Of a stretch of 64,000 nt of DNA, positions 11,674 to 22,476 are shown piece after piece. The translations under genes and the position numbers were made by a program. The first letter of the stretch is position 1; every line of letters starts with the position of its first letter. Source of the stretch: Tetracentron sinense. Lineage: Eukaryota; Streptophyta; Magnoliopsida; Trochodendrales; Trochodendraceae. Under the pieces are notes generated by a model that worked only from the letters and a program-made list of their open reading frames with translations, did not search any database and was not told the DNA's origin. The stretch spans positions 6,636,501 through 6,700,500 of the forward strand of contig CM026560.1 of assembly GCA_015143295.1 (NCBI GenBank), written 5' to 3'.

Positions 11674-11976
11674 ATCTTAAGATCATGGTTTTAATTGTAA
11701 CTGTGATTGTGTTTAATCATAAAGATCACGGTTACTTATCGGTGATTGTATACCTAAAATAACCAAGATTATACATTAAAATGTAATAGGATCATGGTGT
11801 TAGACGTAACAGTGATTGTTACTTAGGTTAAGATCATTGGTTTCTCTAGAAATTGTGATTGATTCATTTAGAAGAGCATTGTTACAAGGTTAACCGTGAT
11901 ATTTTCTTCCACATTTTTTATAATTTTATTGTAGCCATGATCTTCCTCCATTTGATTTCTAAGGGAAAAAATCTTT
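11674..11976. repeat. Cluster of GATCATGGTT / AACCGTGATC motifs
   Basis: Direct and inverted variants of GATCAYGGTTA recur around 11680, 11730, 11790, 11830 and 11895-11945, which looks like the sub-terminal motif cluster of another decayed DNA transposon. No coding sequence is present. Element A begins directly after. Confidence 0.4.
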
Positions 11977-12507
11977 ATGCATGTGGAACCCCAGAACTCT
12001 ATTTCATAGGCAGTGAATAGTGTATGTGAATAGTGCTTTTATGGCCTAAAAGTCTTCCATTTATTTTGGAAGTATGATGAATGAAAATGGGGTTGTTAAT
12101 ATCAAATTAAATTGTTATGTGGGTGTTCAAAGGGTCCTAAGCAAGTTAAGGAGTCCTAAGGGTGTTAAATAGAGATCGGAAACACTCTAAGTGTCAAAAA
12201 TGGAGGAAATAGGTAAAAATGGGCAAAATACACTGCCTCCTAGTCGTTGACCACTTGTATGGAAGTGGCCCAAAAACAGGGCCATAGTAGGGTTTTTGTG
12301 AAGGCCGATCGACCGCCCCTCATAGTCGGTCGACTGACTGTCTCCAAAAAGGGGATTTCAGGGGGTTTACACATGGCCGGTTGATCGCCCCTCCTAGCTG
12401 GTCGACCGACTGTGGGTTTTTTAGGCCAATTTGTCTGGTCGACCTACTTTATGCTTTATAGATATTTTGAAGGGCTTTTTGGGTGTTTTACAAGAACCTT
12501 GGGGGTC

Positions 12508-12516
12508 TATATAAAC
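12508..12516 (+). promoter_or_regulatory. TATA box of LTR A (5')
   Basis: CTATATAAA lies about 70-200 bp downstream of the GGTCGACC palindrome cluster. The same box is at 28909-28916 in the 3' LTR. Confidence 0.7.
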
Positions 12517-13114
12517 CCCATTTTCGTGGGCTAAGGTTACACAATCCTTAGAGCAATTTTGAGATAGGAAAAAGAAGAGAAAAAAGAGAGAAGAAAGAGG
12601 AAGGTTTTGGTTTTTTCTTGGCTTTGGATATTTTGATCAAGGAGGAGTCCTTCGTGCTACCCCGGTGTTTTCTAATGCATTGCGACCACATGGATTTGAT
12701 CTTTTTAAGGTAATACACTCTACTAGCCTTTAATTTCATGATTTCCAATTGAAAACCAAGATGGTGAACTAGTAGGGACTCCTACTAGTCTTGATGTGAT
12801 GATTCTATGGTTAAGCCAAGAAAAGAAAAGTAATTAATGATGAACCAAGTGTATTGTCATGTGTATTTGTTATGTGATGGTTTAAATGAAAAGAACAAAG
12901 CATGTGCCATACGTAAGTGTTTCCAATTGTCTATCATGTTCACTCACAATTGTATATGAACACCATATTTGCATGATCGAGCTTTTATATATGTACATGT
13001 ATTGTTAAAGCAAGGTAAAAGAAGAAAAGCAAAGTATAAGATGGAAAGCAAAGCATAAGATGAAAAACAAAGCAATAGTAAAGAAAAGCAAAGTAAAAGA
13101 TGATAAGCAAGCAT

Positions 13115-13430
13115 TTGTATTGGAGGGATGATAGTGAGCTCTCACCACAAGCAGGGTGAGCATTATCATTTGATTCCAAGTAAAACCATAAACAAATCAT
13201 ATGTATTGGAAGGACAATAGTGGGCTCTCACCACAAGCAGGGTGATCATTATTCTCTGATTCTAAGTAAAAGCAATTGTATTGAAAGGATGATAGTGGGA
13301 TCTCACCACAAGCAGGGTGAGCATTGTCATCTGATTCCAAGTAAAAGTATATGTATTGGAAGGATGACAGTGGACTTTTACCACAAGCAGGGTAAGCATT
13401 GTCATCTGATTCCAAATAAAAAGTCATGGT
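13115..13430 (+). repeat. Tandem array in LTR A, unit about 75-85 bp, four copies
   Basis: Each unit reads TGTATTGGAAGGATGATAGT, then GGGCTCTCACCACAAGCAGG, then GTGAGCATTNTCATCTGATT. Four copies are present here and four in the 3' LTR (29535-29840). It is preceded by AAAGCAAAGTAAAAGATGA-type short repeats. The array lies between the donor-like and acceptor-like signals of the LTR. Confidence 0.9.
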
Positions 13431-13665
13431 AAAGCAAGTGAAATGATATGAAAGCAAAAGTAAAGTATATGAAAAGAAGCAAAAGAAGTATATGTACAGT
13501 ATGTATGCACAGTGTAACTGAAAAAGGGATTTCCGAAATTGTTTACAGTATTTGCATGTGTATCTGACGAACCACCACGTGAAAGCATGTTATGTCGTGA
13601 TATTATTATCTATTGGTTTATATACGCTGAGTATTCCATACTCAATCGAACTGTTACTTTGGTAG

Positions 13666-13775
13666 GTCTTGTTGATGTGCGTGCTCCTGAGCCTTGGATC
13701 GAGGACTACTATGATCCAGAGCCTACCATGGACCATCCTCTTGAGGACAGAACTCTAGATAGGTTGCTTATCTAG
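13666..13775 (+). CDS. Conserved LTR-encoded small frame (EPW motif), LTR A 5' copy
   Basis: After an acceptor-like TTTGGTAG, phase 1, the frame gives 35 codons and a stop: LVDVRAPEPWIEDYYDPEP, then a tail with LEDRTLDRLL. The 3' LTR copy (from 30085) reads PVDVRAPEP, then a TAG in place of Trp, then IEEEYYDSEP and LDRWLYL. It has no in-frame ATG of its own, so it would have to be a downstream exon. Similar frames of similar length occur in LTRs B, C, D, E, F, F0, G and H. No known function; the residues are strongly acidic. Confidence 0.5.
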
Positions 13776-14165
13776 ATTATTGTTGAGTGTGGTGAGGGAG
13801 GGGTGTATATTTTGATAGTGGGCATGTCTATTTTAATTTTGATATGTCTAACCTTCTGCACTTGGAATATATTAGAGCCTACCATGGACCATCCTCTTGA
13901 GGACAAAACTCTAGATAGGTTGCTTATCTAGATTATTGTTGAGTGTGGTGAGGAAGAGATGTATATTTTGATAGTGGGCATGTCCACTTTAATTTTGCTA
14001 TGTCTGACCTTGTACACTTGGAATATATTTCAGGTTATGTTATTAGAAATTTTACACTTCCGCTATTTGTATGTCTTGTGTATTCTCACAGGATGGTTAT
14101 GATATGATAGTTCATGAACCAAAAGTATCCCTAACTCCTAGGGGTATTTTGGGTCGCAACAGACT

Positions 14166-14178
14166 TGGTATCAGAGCC
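14166..14178 (+). other. Primer binding site of element A (initiator Met tRNA)
   Basis: TGGTATCAGAGCC lies 5 nt after the 5' LTR end, the standard plant initiator-Met-tRNA complement used by many gypsy and copia elements. Confidence 0.9.
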
Positions 14179-15408
14179 TAGGAATTAGTTTCCCTCAAGC
14201 TCGGTTGTCTTCTAAGAGGAAGTTAGGATTAGGGAGTCGTATTCCAAGTATAGACTAATCACATAGTCTTAGTGTAATCGGTTAAGGACTTAACCGAAAT
14301 TCAAGAACTTAGCTTCGCAAGAAAACCATTGGTATGATTATACTATTATGTGTATACCTCAATGATGTATATGATTACGCTATATATAAGCACTATATGC
14401 TCATTGAACTGAGGTATTCAAAGAGCTTGATCCAAGTTAGACTTATATTTTGCTATTGTTCTCAAGATTTATATCATAAGGCATGACAATCGAGGGAGAG
14501 GTTATCAGACCCGAATGTCTTAAGGAGAGATTCTAGTGGGTGATGAGCAGCCCGACATGACTCAGGTTCTTGGGGCTATAACAGTGACTATGGCTAGACT
14601 GGAAGATAGGGTTGATACTCCTATTGCTCTTGCTACACCTACACCTCCTCCCGTGCACTACACTACAGAGTTAGAGGCTTTTCAGAGACTGCGGCCTCCT
14701 ACTTTCTGTGGGACGACAGACCCCATGGTGGCCGAGGCATGGATTATGCAGCTAGAGTAGACCTTCAGGGTCCTCCACTACACTGAGGAGGTGTAGGTAT
14801 AGAGAGTCGCCGCGAGGGTAGGGGAGGCATGGACATGGGGAGATTTCCTCGATGTCTTCTATCGTCAGTACTTCCCTGCTGCCGTTAGGGATCAAAAGGA
14901 GATAGAGTTCATGACTCTCGAGCAGGGAGAGTTGAGTGTGGCAGACTACGAGACCACCTTTATTGACTTATCGAGGTTTGCACCTCACTTGATCACATCA
15001 GAGCACATGCGGGTCAGGAAGTTTGAGCAAGGGCAGAAGACCTTTATCAGGGACAGGGTGTCCATGTTCCAGGTTGGAACCTGGGGAGAGGTTATGAGCA
15101 AGGCCAAGTTCGCAGAGAAGAATTCTGAGGAGTTCTTCCGGAGGAGAGACAGTGGCCTTGGGAGAGGCATTGTCAAAGGACACTCCAGTGGCTCAGCACC
15201 GCCCGAGAGGAGGGTCAAGACTGCTCCCTACCAGACTTTACAGCCTACACTGGCACAAAGTTCTGCTTTTACATCACAGGCTCCTCGCCCTACCGCTACA
15301 CAGGCTACATGGTCTGCCCAACCTACTTCTTCTACTTCAGGGCCTGGTTTCTGTGGCCATTGCGGGTGGAAGCACACCGGTGATTGTTGGAAGCTCTCAG
15401 GAGAGTGT

Positions 15409-16795
15409 TGTTAGCCTCAAGGTTATAACTCTAAGTACCTTTAATAGTCTCGATGAAAACACAATAATGGAATGAACTTTATGATACTAATTCTTCCATT
15501 TAGAATGTGAAATTTCAGAGAAAAAGAATATCAAGATTATCTTTCAAGTCATGAAGAATTGAAGAGTTCAACCATTCAAGGTCATCAAGGTAACATTTCA
15601 AGTACTAGTCCTTCAAAGGAAAAAGCTTCAAGAGCTCAAGACAATGCATGAAGATCCATATAGAGTGAAGCCCCAAAAACTAAGAAAGAAGATCATCACT
15701 CAATGAAGACTAGTGTCTTAGTTAAAGAATGTCTAGGACCTTGTAAAAGTCCTCAAGACATTGGAAAACAATTGCTCAAAGTTTACCTAGATAGACCTTA
15801 GGTGACTTAGTATAATTTGGACATCAATCTAAGGCCCTAAAAATGATTAAAATAATGTTGTTTTGAATGCCTATGGGTCCTAACATGATTCCCATCAAAT
15901 TGGTCTCATTATGATGAGTTTACTAAAAAAATTCAGTAGACTCATCGACGAGTGCAAGGGACTCGCCGACGAGTGAAAGAACACAAATGATGCAATAGCT
16001 TCTATTCCCACTCGTCGACGACTCAAGCTTGATTTTCACTCACTTGTCGACAAGTGCCTACGGGAAAATCGTGTAACGGCTAGTCCGCATTAAATGCTAC
16101 TCCCAACGGCCATATTAATTGCTTAACTATAAATGGAGATGATTATGAACAAATTAAGTGATTCCAACACTATTTTATCATTCATAAATCACTCACAACC
16201 TTCACGCAATCAATACTCTATTTTTGCATTGAATATCTTGAATCTCAATCCCTCATCCTTTGAGCACTCAATTCTAATCAATCTTGAGAGATTGTATGCT
16301 TTTTTTCCATTCTTATCTAGCTCAGTTAGGAGCTTTCATATTCGGATTTTAAATCCTCTCAATTTCTGTAAAAGCTGAAAGTCAAGAATCAGGGATTTTT
16401 GCACCATTTGAGAAGAGTATCTTCTTGTACCCAAGAGATAGTTTCTCTTGAAGAGGTTATTCCTTAGCCTGCTAAAAGGATTGTAAAGGTTATTCCTGAG
16501 CTTACAAAAGGATTGTAAAGGCTTACTCTCTACCCATAAAGAAGAGTGCAATTATTGGAATCGTGGAAAATCCTTAAAGCGGGAAGCTTAAACGCAAGGA
16601 CATAGGCAAGTTCCTGAACTCCGATAACACATCTTGTGTCTGGTATCTTTGACTCTCTCTCTATCTATTTATTTATGATTAATTGTTGGTAGTAGTAGTG
16701 ATTAATTTTTAATTCCGCAAAAATCACTTAGCTTAAATTTTAAATTGCCATAAACCCTATTCACCCCCCCTCTAGGATCCATTTTCTGGGCAACA
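15409..16795 (+). mobile_element. Copia-like solo LTR inside the gag zinc knuckle of element A
   Basis: 1387 bp, TGTTAGCC...GGGCAACA, flanked by AGTGT (15404-15408) and AGTTT (16796-16800), a 5-bp duplication with one mismatch. It contains a palindrome cluster on CGTCGACG (about 15935-16070), a TATA box at 16127-16134, and the pyrimidine-rich TTCACCCCCCCTCTAGGATC near its 3' end that is common in plant Copia LTRs. It has no internal coding region or second LTR, so it is a solo LTR left by LTR-LTR recombination. Confidence 0.82.
16127..16134 (+). promoter_or_regulatory. TATA box of the Copia-like solo LTR
   Basis: CTATAAAT lies about 60-190 bp downstream of CACTCGTCGACG-type palindromes. Confidence 0.6.
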
Positions 16796-16928
16796 AGTTT
16801 TTTTATTGTGGCCTTCAAGGACACATGTTTAGGAATTGCCCGAGCAGACCACCACTGTCAGCCCAGTCTCAAGGGGCAAGCCCCCGATTCGACAGGCCAC
16901 ACAGCAGGGGTCTTCTCAGACTTCCAGG

Positions 16929-18194
16929 TGTAGAGACACGGAACTTGAGGGCACTGTTCATATGAATAAAGTCAGTGCACAGGGCTTGTCAAAGCCTAAG
17001 GCCTTCCATGTGCCCTTGGTTGGAGGGAAGTGAAGTGAAGGTGTTATAGGTGTATGTCTGGTCTCAACACAAGAATATAATAATACTCTAAGTATCTAAA
17101 AGCATAGAGTAAAAAATACCCTAAGCGTGTATGTAGAACCCTGGAACTCAAGTTCTTAGTTGGTAAATAGTGTTTGTGAATAGTGTCGGTGAATAGTGAC
17201 TTGTAGGCCAAAAGGGTCTTCTATGTAGTTGGTGTGTGATTTATGAATGTGAAGTTTGAAATCAAAATATATATGTGTTCTGGGGTGTTAAAGCCAAGGA
17301 AAAAGAGTGGAAACATTCTAAGTGAACTAAGAGAATAGTAGAAACACTCTAAGTGAGAAAAATATAGAAAATAGGGGAAATGGCTAGGTTCTGGTGAAGG
17401 CTAGTCGATTGCCCCTCATGGCCGGTTGACCAACTGTCCCCAATAGGCTAAAATGGGGCAATAGTAGGGTTGTGCTCAAGGCCGATCAACCGACTATATG
17501 AAATTGGTCGGAGTACAGGTACGAGTACTAGCATCTGTCTTAAAGTAAGTACAAGATATGTGAAAAGAATGGTCTCATAAGAATTTCATAAGCTAAGAAT
17601 TTCAAAAGATGCATAAGGAACTCACAAGACTTATATGACGCATAAGGAACTCACAAGACATATATGATTCATAAGGAACTCACAAAATTCATAAGACATT
17701 CGAGATACGTTTTGTTAAAGGACGAACTCAAAGTATGATTTTTGAGATTATGCATTTGTTATCTTGTTTTAACTTTCACACTCTGATTATGTATATGTTC
17801 TGATGAACTGTATCCTATATGACATATTAATGTGTTGTAACATGGTTAGCTAGTAGTTTGTATACGCTGAGTATTCAATACTCACTTGAACTTTTACTTC
17901 GGTAGGTTCCAGGTTGGACGGTCGTTCTCCAGAGCCATTGGTCGAGGAGTTTCATGGAGAGAAGGAGCTTACTTGGGATTACCATACAGATGTTAGGGTC
18001 TTTGACATGTGGCCTTATGGTTGAGTTTGAGTGAGAGAGACATGTATTCTGGGATTTGTTTTTGGGGATTTTCATGTAGGCTTGAGTTGGTAACTCAAGT
18101 GCTGGATCTTGTGTATAGGTTGTAGTTTTTATTCAGTCTTTTGTCTATGTTAACACTTGGAAGAACTTTTATATAGAAGAAATTTTAAGGTTTA
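16929..18194 (+). repeat. LTR B, left part (continues at 27811)
   Basis: A Tekay-like LTR inserted in gag of element A. The borders are TGTAGAG at 16929 and GTGACA at 27914, with CCAGG (16924-16928) and CCAGA (27915-27919) as the probable 5-bp duplication. The gag frame resumes in phase after it (SDSPPVTQPPRQENHGR). A second LTR-like start, TGTAGAACCCTGGAACTC, lies at 17132 and matches the start of LTR A, so the first 200 bp may be an extra piece. It carries GGTCGACC-like motifs (17398-17500), the inverted repeat GAGTATTCAATACTC (17869-17883), an acceptor-like TTCGGTAG and an intact 38-codon EPW-type frame (17906-18024, ending FDMWPYG). Confidence 0.7.
17906..18024 (+). CDS. Conserved LTR-encoded small frame, LTR B copy
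   Basis: After an acceptor-like TTCGGTAG, phase 1, the frame gives 38 codons and a stop, including RSPEPLVEEFHGEKE and the tail VFDMWPYG. The Trp of the core motif is Leu here. The C-terminal D-x-W-P-Y pattern matches LTR D (DRWPYL). No start codon lies in frame upstream within the LTR. Confidence 0.45.
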
Positions 18195-19517
18195 TGATCG
18201 GTGCAAGATGTTACATATATATGCACCTCAAACTTAACTTGTTAACCCTTTAGAGTAATCTTTTAAATATTTTTATGCTACTTGGTTGTTTATTTTTGTT
18301 TCAGGTTCATTCACGAAAAAGAGTTTAAAATGGAAGATTTAAAAGCATTAAAGGCTCAGAAATTCATCAGGAAGAAAAAGACCAAAGAAGGGAACAAAAC
18401 ACAAAGCAAAGCAGAGGATTCTACCTTGGGCGATCGATCGCCCAAGGGGAGGGGAGTGATCGATCGCCCCTTCTGCGTTTGGATATTATTAAATCCGTGA
18501 AGAGTCTCCTTTGGGCCCAGCTTGACTATTCTTAAAGGCCCAAATTTTGTAGGAAAAAGAGAAAGGAAGAGTTGTAGCCTAATTAGAAGTCCTTATTCTA
18601 TAAGGACTCTATCTTTCTCTATAAAAGGGAGAATCCCTAGCCATAATAAGAGATTCTTTGTAGAGAATTTTGTAGAGATTTTGAATCTGAAAAAGGAGAA
18701 GTTCTGGAGATCAAGGAAGCCATGAAGAAGAATGCACCAGTTTTGTCTATGAAGATGATGCATTCATTTCTCGCGATTAACTAATTTCCATTCTAGGGTT
18801 TCAATGAAACCCTACCCAAGTAACTGTGTCGTTTTATTTTGATTTCTTAGTTGTAAAACATTGATTGCATAATGAGAGGGTTGTTTCAAACAGCCAGGAT
18901 TTATTTGAATTATATTTGATTTCAATGGAATTCTCAACCTTGTCTTAGGTTTTATGAAATTGGAATTAAAATCACTTGTGTTAATTTTCGTTAGAATTTA
19001 AACATAAGTTTTATGCAATGGGTTTAACATATCAAGAGATTAATTCGAAGATATTTTATGCTAAAGGAAGACGAGTGATTACACAACCGTAGATTAGTGT
19101 GTATCATTCGTACTAACCGAAGATACGATATGCTTATGATATAATCCCTTGAACTTTTCTTGATTAGTTGAGAGGAGACATGCTGTCACTCTAATTGGAA
19201 TATTTGCAAATTAAGAGGTTAGAATAAATTCAGAATAGGGATTGGTTATTAGGTTAGTGGTGGATTTGAAAACCCTAGATCTTCTCTCCAAAAGATTTAA
19301 AACCAGTATTTGATAATTAATTTAGAAACCTTAATTAGTTTAATTAATTGTTTTTAATTTAATAAAACAAAACTCAATTGTCTCAATTATTAGTTTAAAA
19401 TTAATCTTGATAAAAGGGAATGAAACCAGCGCAGTCCTTAGAGGTTCGATACCCTTACTAGTACTATTCTACGGAATTATTACTAAGAAGAAATAATTTA
19501 AGATTAAGTTACGATCA
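18195..19517 (+). repeat. 5' LTR of the Athila-like element
   Basis: 1323 bp with two GGGCGATCGATCGCCC-type palindromes at about 18428-18470 and a TATA box at 18618-18627. It is very similar to the 3' LTR apart from scattered substitutions and loss of the palindrome block in the 3' copy. Confidence 0.88.
18618..18627 (+). promoter_or_regulatory. TATA box of the Athila-like LTR
   Basis: TCTATAAAAG lies about 150-190 bp downstream of the GATCGATC palindromes. The equivalent in the 3' LTR is at 26887-26896. Confidence 0.7.
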
Positions 19518-19522
19518 ATTTT

Positions 19523-19540
19523 TGGCACCGTTGCTGTGGA
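19523..19540 (+). other. Primer binding site of the Athila-like element
   Basis: TGGCACCGTTGCTGTGGA lies 5 nt after the 5' LTR. It is a mutated Athila/Tat-type primer site. Confidence 0.75.
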
Positions 19541-21070
19541 CTGCTGGAACGGTCTAGTTGTTAATTTGATAGATTAACTTTAAATTAATTATATTAAAAA
19601 AATCGAAAAATATTTTTTATCTTTTATTTTATTTAATTTGAAATATTTGTGTCTTCAGGTACCAAATTGCTCAATCTGCAAAATTGCAAAAGCTTGTTCA
19701 ATATTTGGAAAACAGGAGAGCTTTGTAAGTATTTTCTTCTTTAAGTAGATATTTATTTCAATTTGGTGTCTGTCAAACATAGAGTATTTCCATAAGGTGT
19801 ATGCACGGTAGGAGGTCCTGTAATCCTGAACTATTCCCCCTTGATTCTGAGTTAGAGCGTACTACTAGGTTCCTCAAGGCTTCTACCTTATTCGAGTCTA
19901 ATTCTGAAGCGAAAGCTTCTACCATTCCTAGAGTGAACCTAGAAGCTATTCCTTTCCTGAACATGGCAGAAGAACATGACTCGATTAAATCTTTGAAGGA
20001 GTATTTTACTCCTTCTACATATCAATCCCCCTCTTGCATACGGCTGCCAGAAACATCGGCAGCCCACTATGAGATTAAGTCCAATATCATTCAGATGATA
20101 CCATCCTACCATAGACTTAACAATGAAGGTCCTTATAAGCATCTTGACGAATTTCATGAGAACTGTACCACATTCAAGTTGCAAGGATTTTCAAATGATG
20201 CCCTTAGATTGCGCCTTTTCCCTTTCTCTCTAAAAGACAAAGCCAAGTATTGGCTTAATTCTTTAGAGGCCAATTTTATAGATTCATAGGCTCAATTGCA
20301 ACAAGAATTTCTGAAGAAATTCTTTCCCATATGAAAAATCAACCTAATTAGGTGAACCATCACGAGCTTTGCTCTAATTGATGGGGAGCTATTTCATGAA
20401 ACTTGGGAAAGATTCAAAGATCTTCTCCATAAGTGTCCCCACCACCAAATTCCAAAATGAGTCCAATCTTTCTATGATGGACTACCTCATTACAACTGTC
20501 AGCTGGTTGATGTCTCTTGTGGTGGGACATTTATGATGAAAAATGAGGCTCAGGCATGAGAGCTATTTCAAAATCTTAGTGAAAACTTTCTCCATCATGC
20601 CTCGAATAGCCGTTCTAAGAGACAACCATCAACCTCGAATCCTAAGAGAGGCATCTATGAAGTAGGCACTTCTATAGATGTCTCATCTAAAGTAGATGAG
20701 CTGTCTCGAAAATTAGACCAACTCATGACTACAGGGTCATCTTCTTACACACCCCGTCAGCCAACTCCTACTTAGAGGGAGGTGTGTGTAACGACCCCAA
20801 AATCCTACTAAGGCTAAAATAGGACTTTGGAATCGACACATTACTTAAACCTGCTTACAAACCATGCATACAAGGCTACTACACGAGTCTCCCAAAAATG
20901 AGAGTAATAAAATTCCGATATATAAACCCAATCTAACCTGCACAAGTCTAAGGTCTATATATACAACTCACAATGAACCAACAAGTCTGATACACAACTA
21001 ATAAGAAGTCTACTGAGCAACATCCTCTAAAAGTCAAATACAAAACTCTCTCAATGAAAAGAAATGTAAA

Positions 21071-21186
21071 CTAAGAGGTGTAGCCGCCCAAGTCTCTGGC
21101 TCCCTCCTTAGAAGGCTCACCTTCACCTCTTTCCTCGAGGTAAGTCTCCTCAACCCACGGCTCCGCCGTGTACTCCTGCTCTATAC
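21071..21186 (-). CDS. Conserved LTR-encoded small frame, LTR C copy
   Basis: After an acceptor-like GTCTTGGCAG, phase 1, the frame gives 37 codons and a stop. It contains IEQEYTAEPWVEETYLEERG and a Gly/Glu-rich tail ending GARDLGGYTS. The W-V-E-E-x-Y-x-E-E core is intact. The acidic character and the length match the other LTR copies. Confidence 0.5.
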
Positions 21187-22468
21187 CTGCCAAGACAAAA
21201 GTCCGACTGAGTACAAAGGTACTCAGTGTATATAAAATCCAACCAACAATAATAATATACCTGCACTTAGTCAGAAACATATCCAATAACATAATAACAT
21301 AATCAGAGTGCGGAAGAACGTGTGCGCATATACATCATATCATCACCTTGACTCGTGTACTTGTGAGAATCTTAGACTTAGAAAACCATACACTTATGAG
21401 GTACTTATGCTTACGAGACCACGTGCTTGTGAGATGCTTATGCTTATGCTTATGCACTTATTCAGATCATACAAGGATGAGACATGCCGTTCTTGGCGGA
21501 TACGGACCATGCCTTAGAAATCATGTGGTTGACATGCCGTTCTTGGAGGATACGGACCATGTCATGCTTATGCTTATTCAGAATGTCATACATATGCCAT
21601 GTTCATGCTTGTAGTCCACCTGTGTGACTTGTGAGACTCTTATATTCGCATACACGTGCTTGTGTACTTAAGTGTCGAAATTAATATTCGAGTTGGTAAT
21701 TGCTTAGGTTCCGATCTCCCACCATAGAAACTCCACTATACTGTCCCATACCAAATAGTTAGAGAATTCCTGGTTTGAGAGATGTTCCCCTAAGTTCTTA
21801 CCTTCCCGACTATCAATTTCCATGCAAATAATTAAACATACTTAACAAACCATTCACATATACATATCTTATCATAATTCATATCGCAATTCATAATCAA
21901 TTTACCACCATTTCATAAGAGTATAATAGCATTTATCCTTTCAAGCATTTTCACAAACACCTTGTGTACGCATAATATGAATCCATTTCTCCTCTATATT
22001 TTCAAGCATTCATCAAACCATAATTCATCCATACAATCAATTCACTATTCACATCCACATATTAATCCCATCCTCCATACATTTCCCATCCTCCATATAT
22101 TTCCCATCCACATCCAATCCACATTTCCATCCACATTTCCATCAATAATTAGCTTACTTCATAGAAAATTAGGGAAAATGCATCAAACATCTATTTCTAC
22201 CATTCCTAACATCTTAACATTCACAAAACCTTAAAATAAAGTTGATTAGGATAGTATATCGACCCTAGGAATCCTTCCCTTGGATTCAAAATGCTCCCGA
22301 GGAGATTTGGAGAAGCTTTGAGGACGATCTCCAAGCTTTCCTCTCAATCTTCTAGCAATCTCCTTCCTCTCCAAGCAACCCTCTCTCAAAACCCTAGGGT
22401 TTCTCCCCCTTTTTGCCAAATTAGGTTAGAACTAGGTGGAGTATTTTAATATTTCGAGTAGGACACCC

Positions 22469-22476
22469 TATTTATA
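22469..22476 (-). promoter_or_regulatory. TATA box of LTR C
   Basis: On the minus strand GGGGCTATAAATAGGG lies about 60-250 bp downstream of the ACCGATCGATCGGT palindromes. Confidence 0.6.

Larger units (their letters stand above)
11982..14161 (+). repeat. 5' LTR of element A
   Basis: 2180 bp, TG...CA. From 5' to 3' it holds a GAATAGTG-rich start, a palindrome cluster around GGTCGACC (12300-12440), a TATA box at 12508-12516, and a donor-like AAGGTAATACAC (GT at 12710). Next come a tandem array (13115-13430), an inverted repeat GAGTATTCCATACTC (13629-13643), an acceptor-like GGTAG (to 13665) and the conserved small frame (13666-13775). A 155-bp tandem duplication (13719-13873 and 13874-14030) is absent from the 3' LTR and partly explains the greater length here. 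The two LTRs differ at many sites, so the insertion is old. Confidence 0.88.
14536..17050 (+). pseudogene. gag of element A, interrupted by a solo LTR and mutations
   Basis: The capsid-type Gag is degraded. From 14536 it reads DEQPDMTQVLGAITVTMARL, then LEAFQRLRPPTFCGTTDPMV and AEAWIMQLE with a stop at 14758. After further stops comes the capsid core WTWGDFLDVFYRQYFPAAVR and LEQGELSVADYETTFIDLSR (14911 on). A first Cys-His motif (CGHCGWKHTGDC) at about 15355 is followed by the nucleocapsid zinc knuckle, whose Cys codon is split by the solo LTR at 15409. The knuckle resumes at 16796 as FYCGLQGHMFRNCP. Removing the insertion and one 5-bp duplication restores a CCHC knuckle. Domain order matches Gag of element H. 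Confidence 0.8.

Noticed and set aside
16929..17131. Alternative start of LTR B at 17132 (TGTAGAACCCTGG)
   Set aside because: It resembles the start of LTR A, but the flanking 5-mers do not match the right end. The start at 16929 gives CCAGG/CCAGA and an in-phase gag. I kept 16929 and note the ambiguity.
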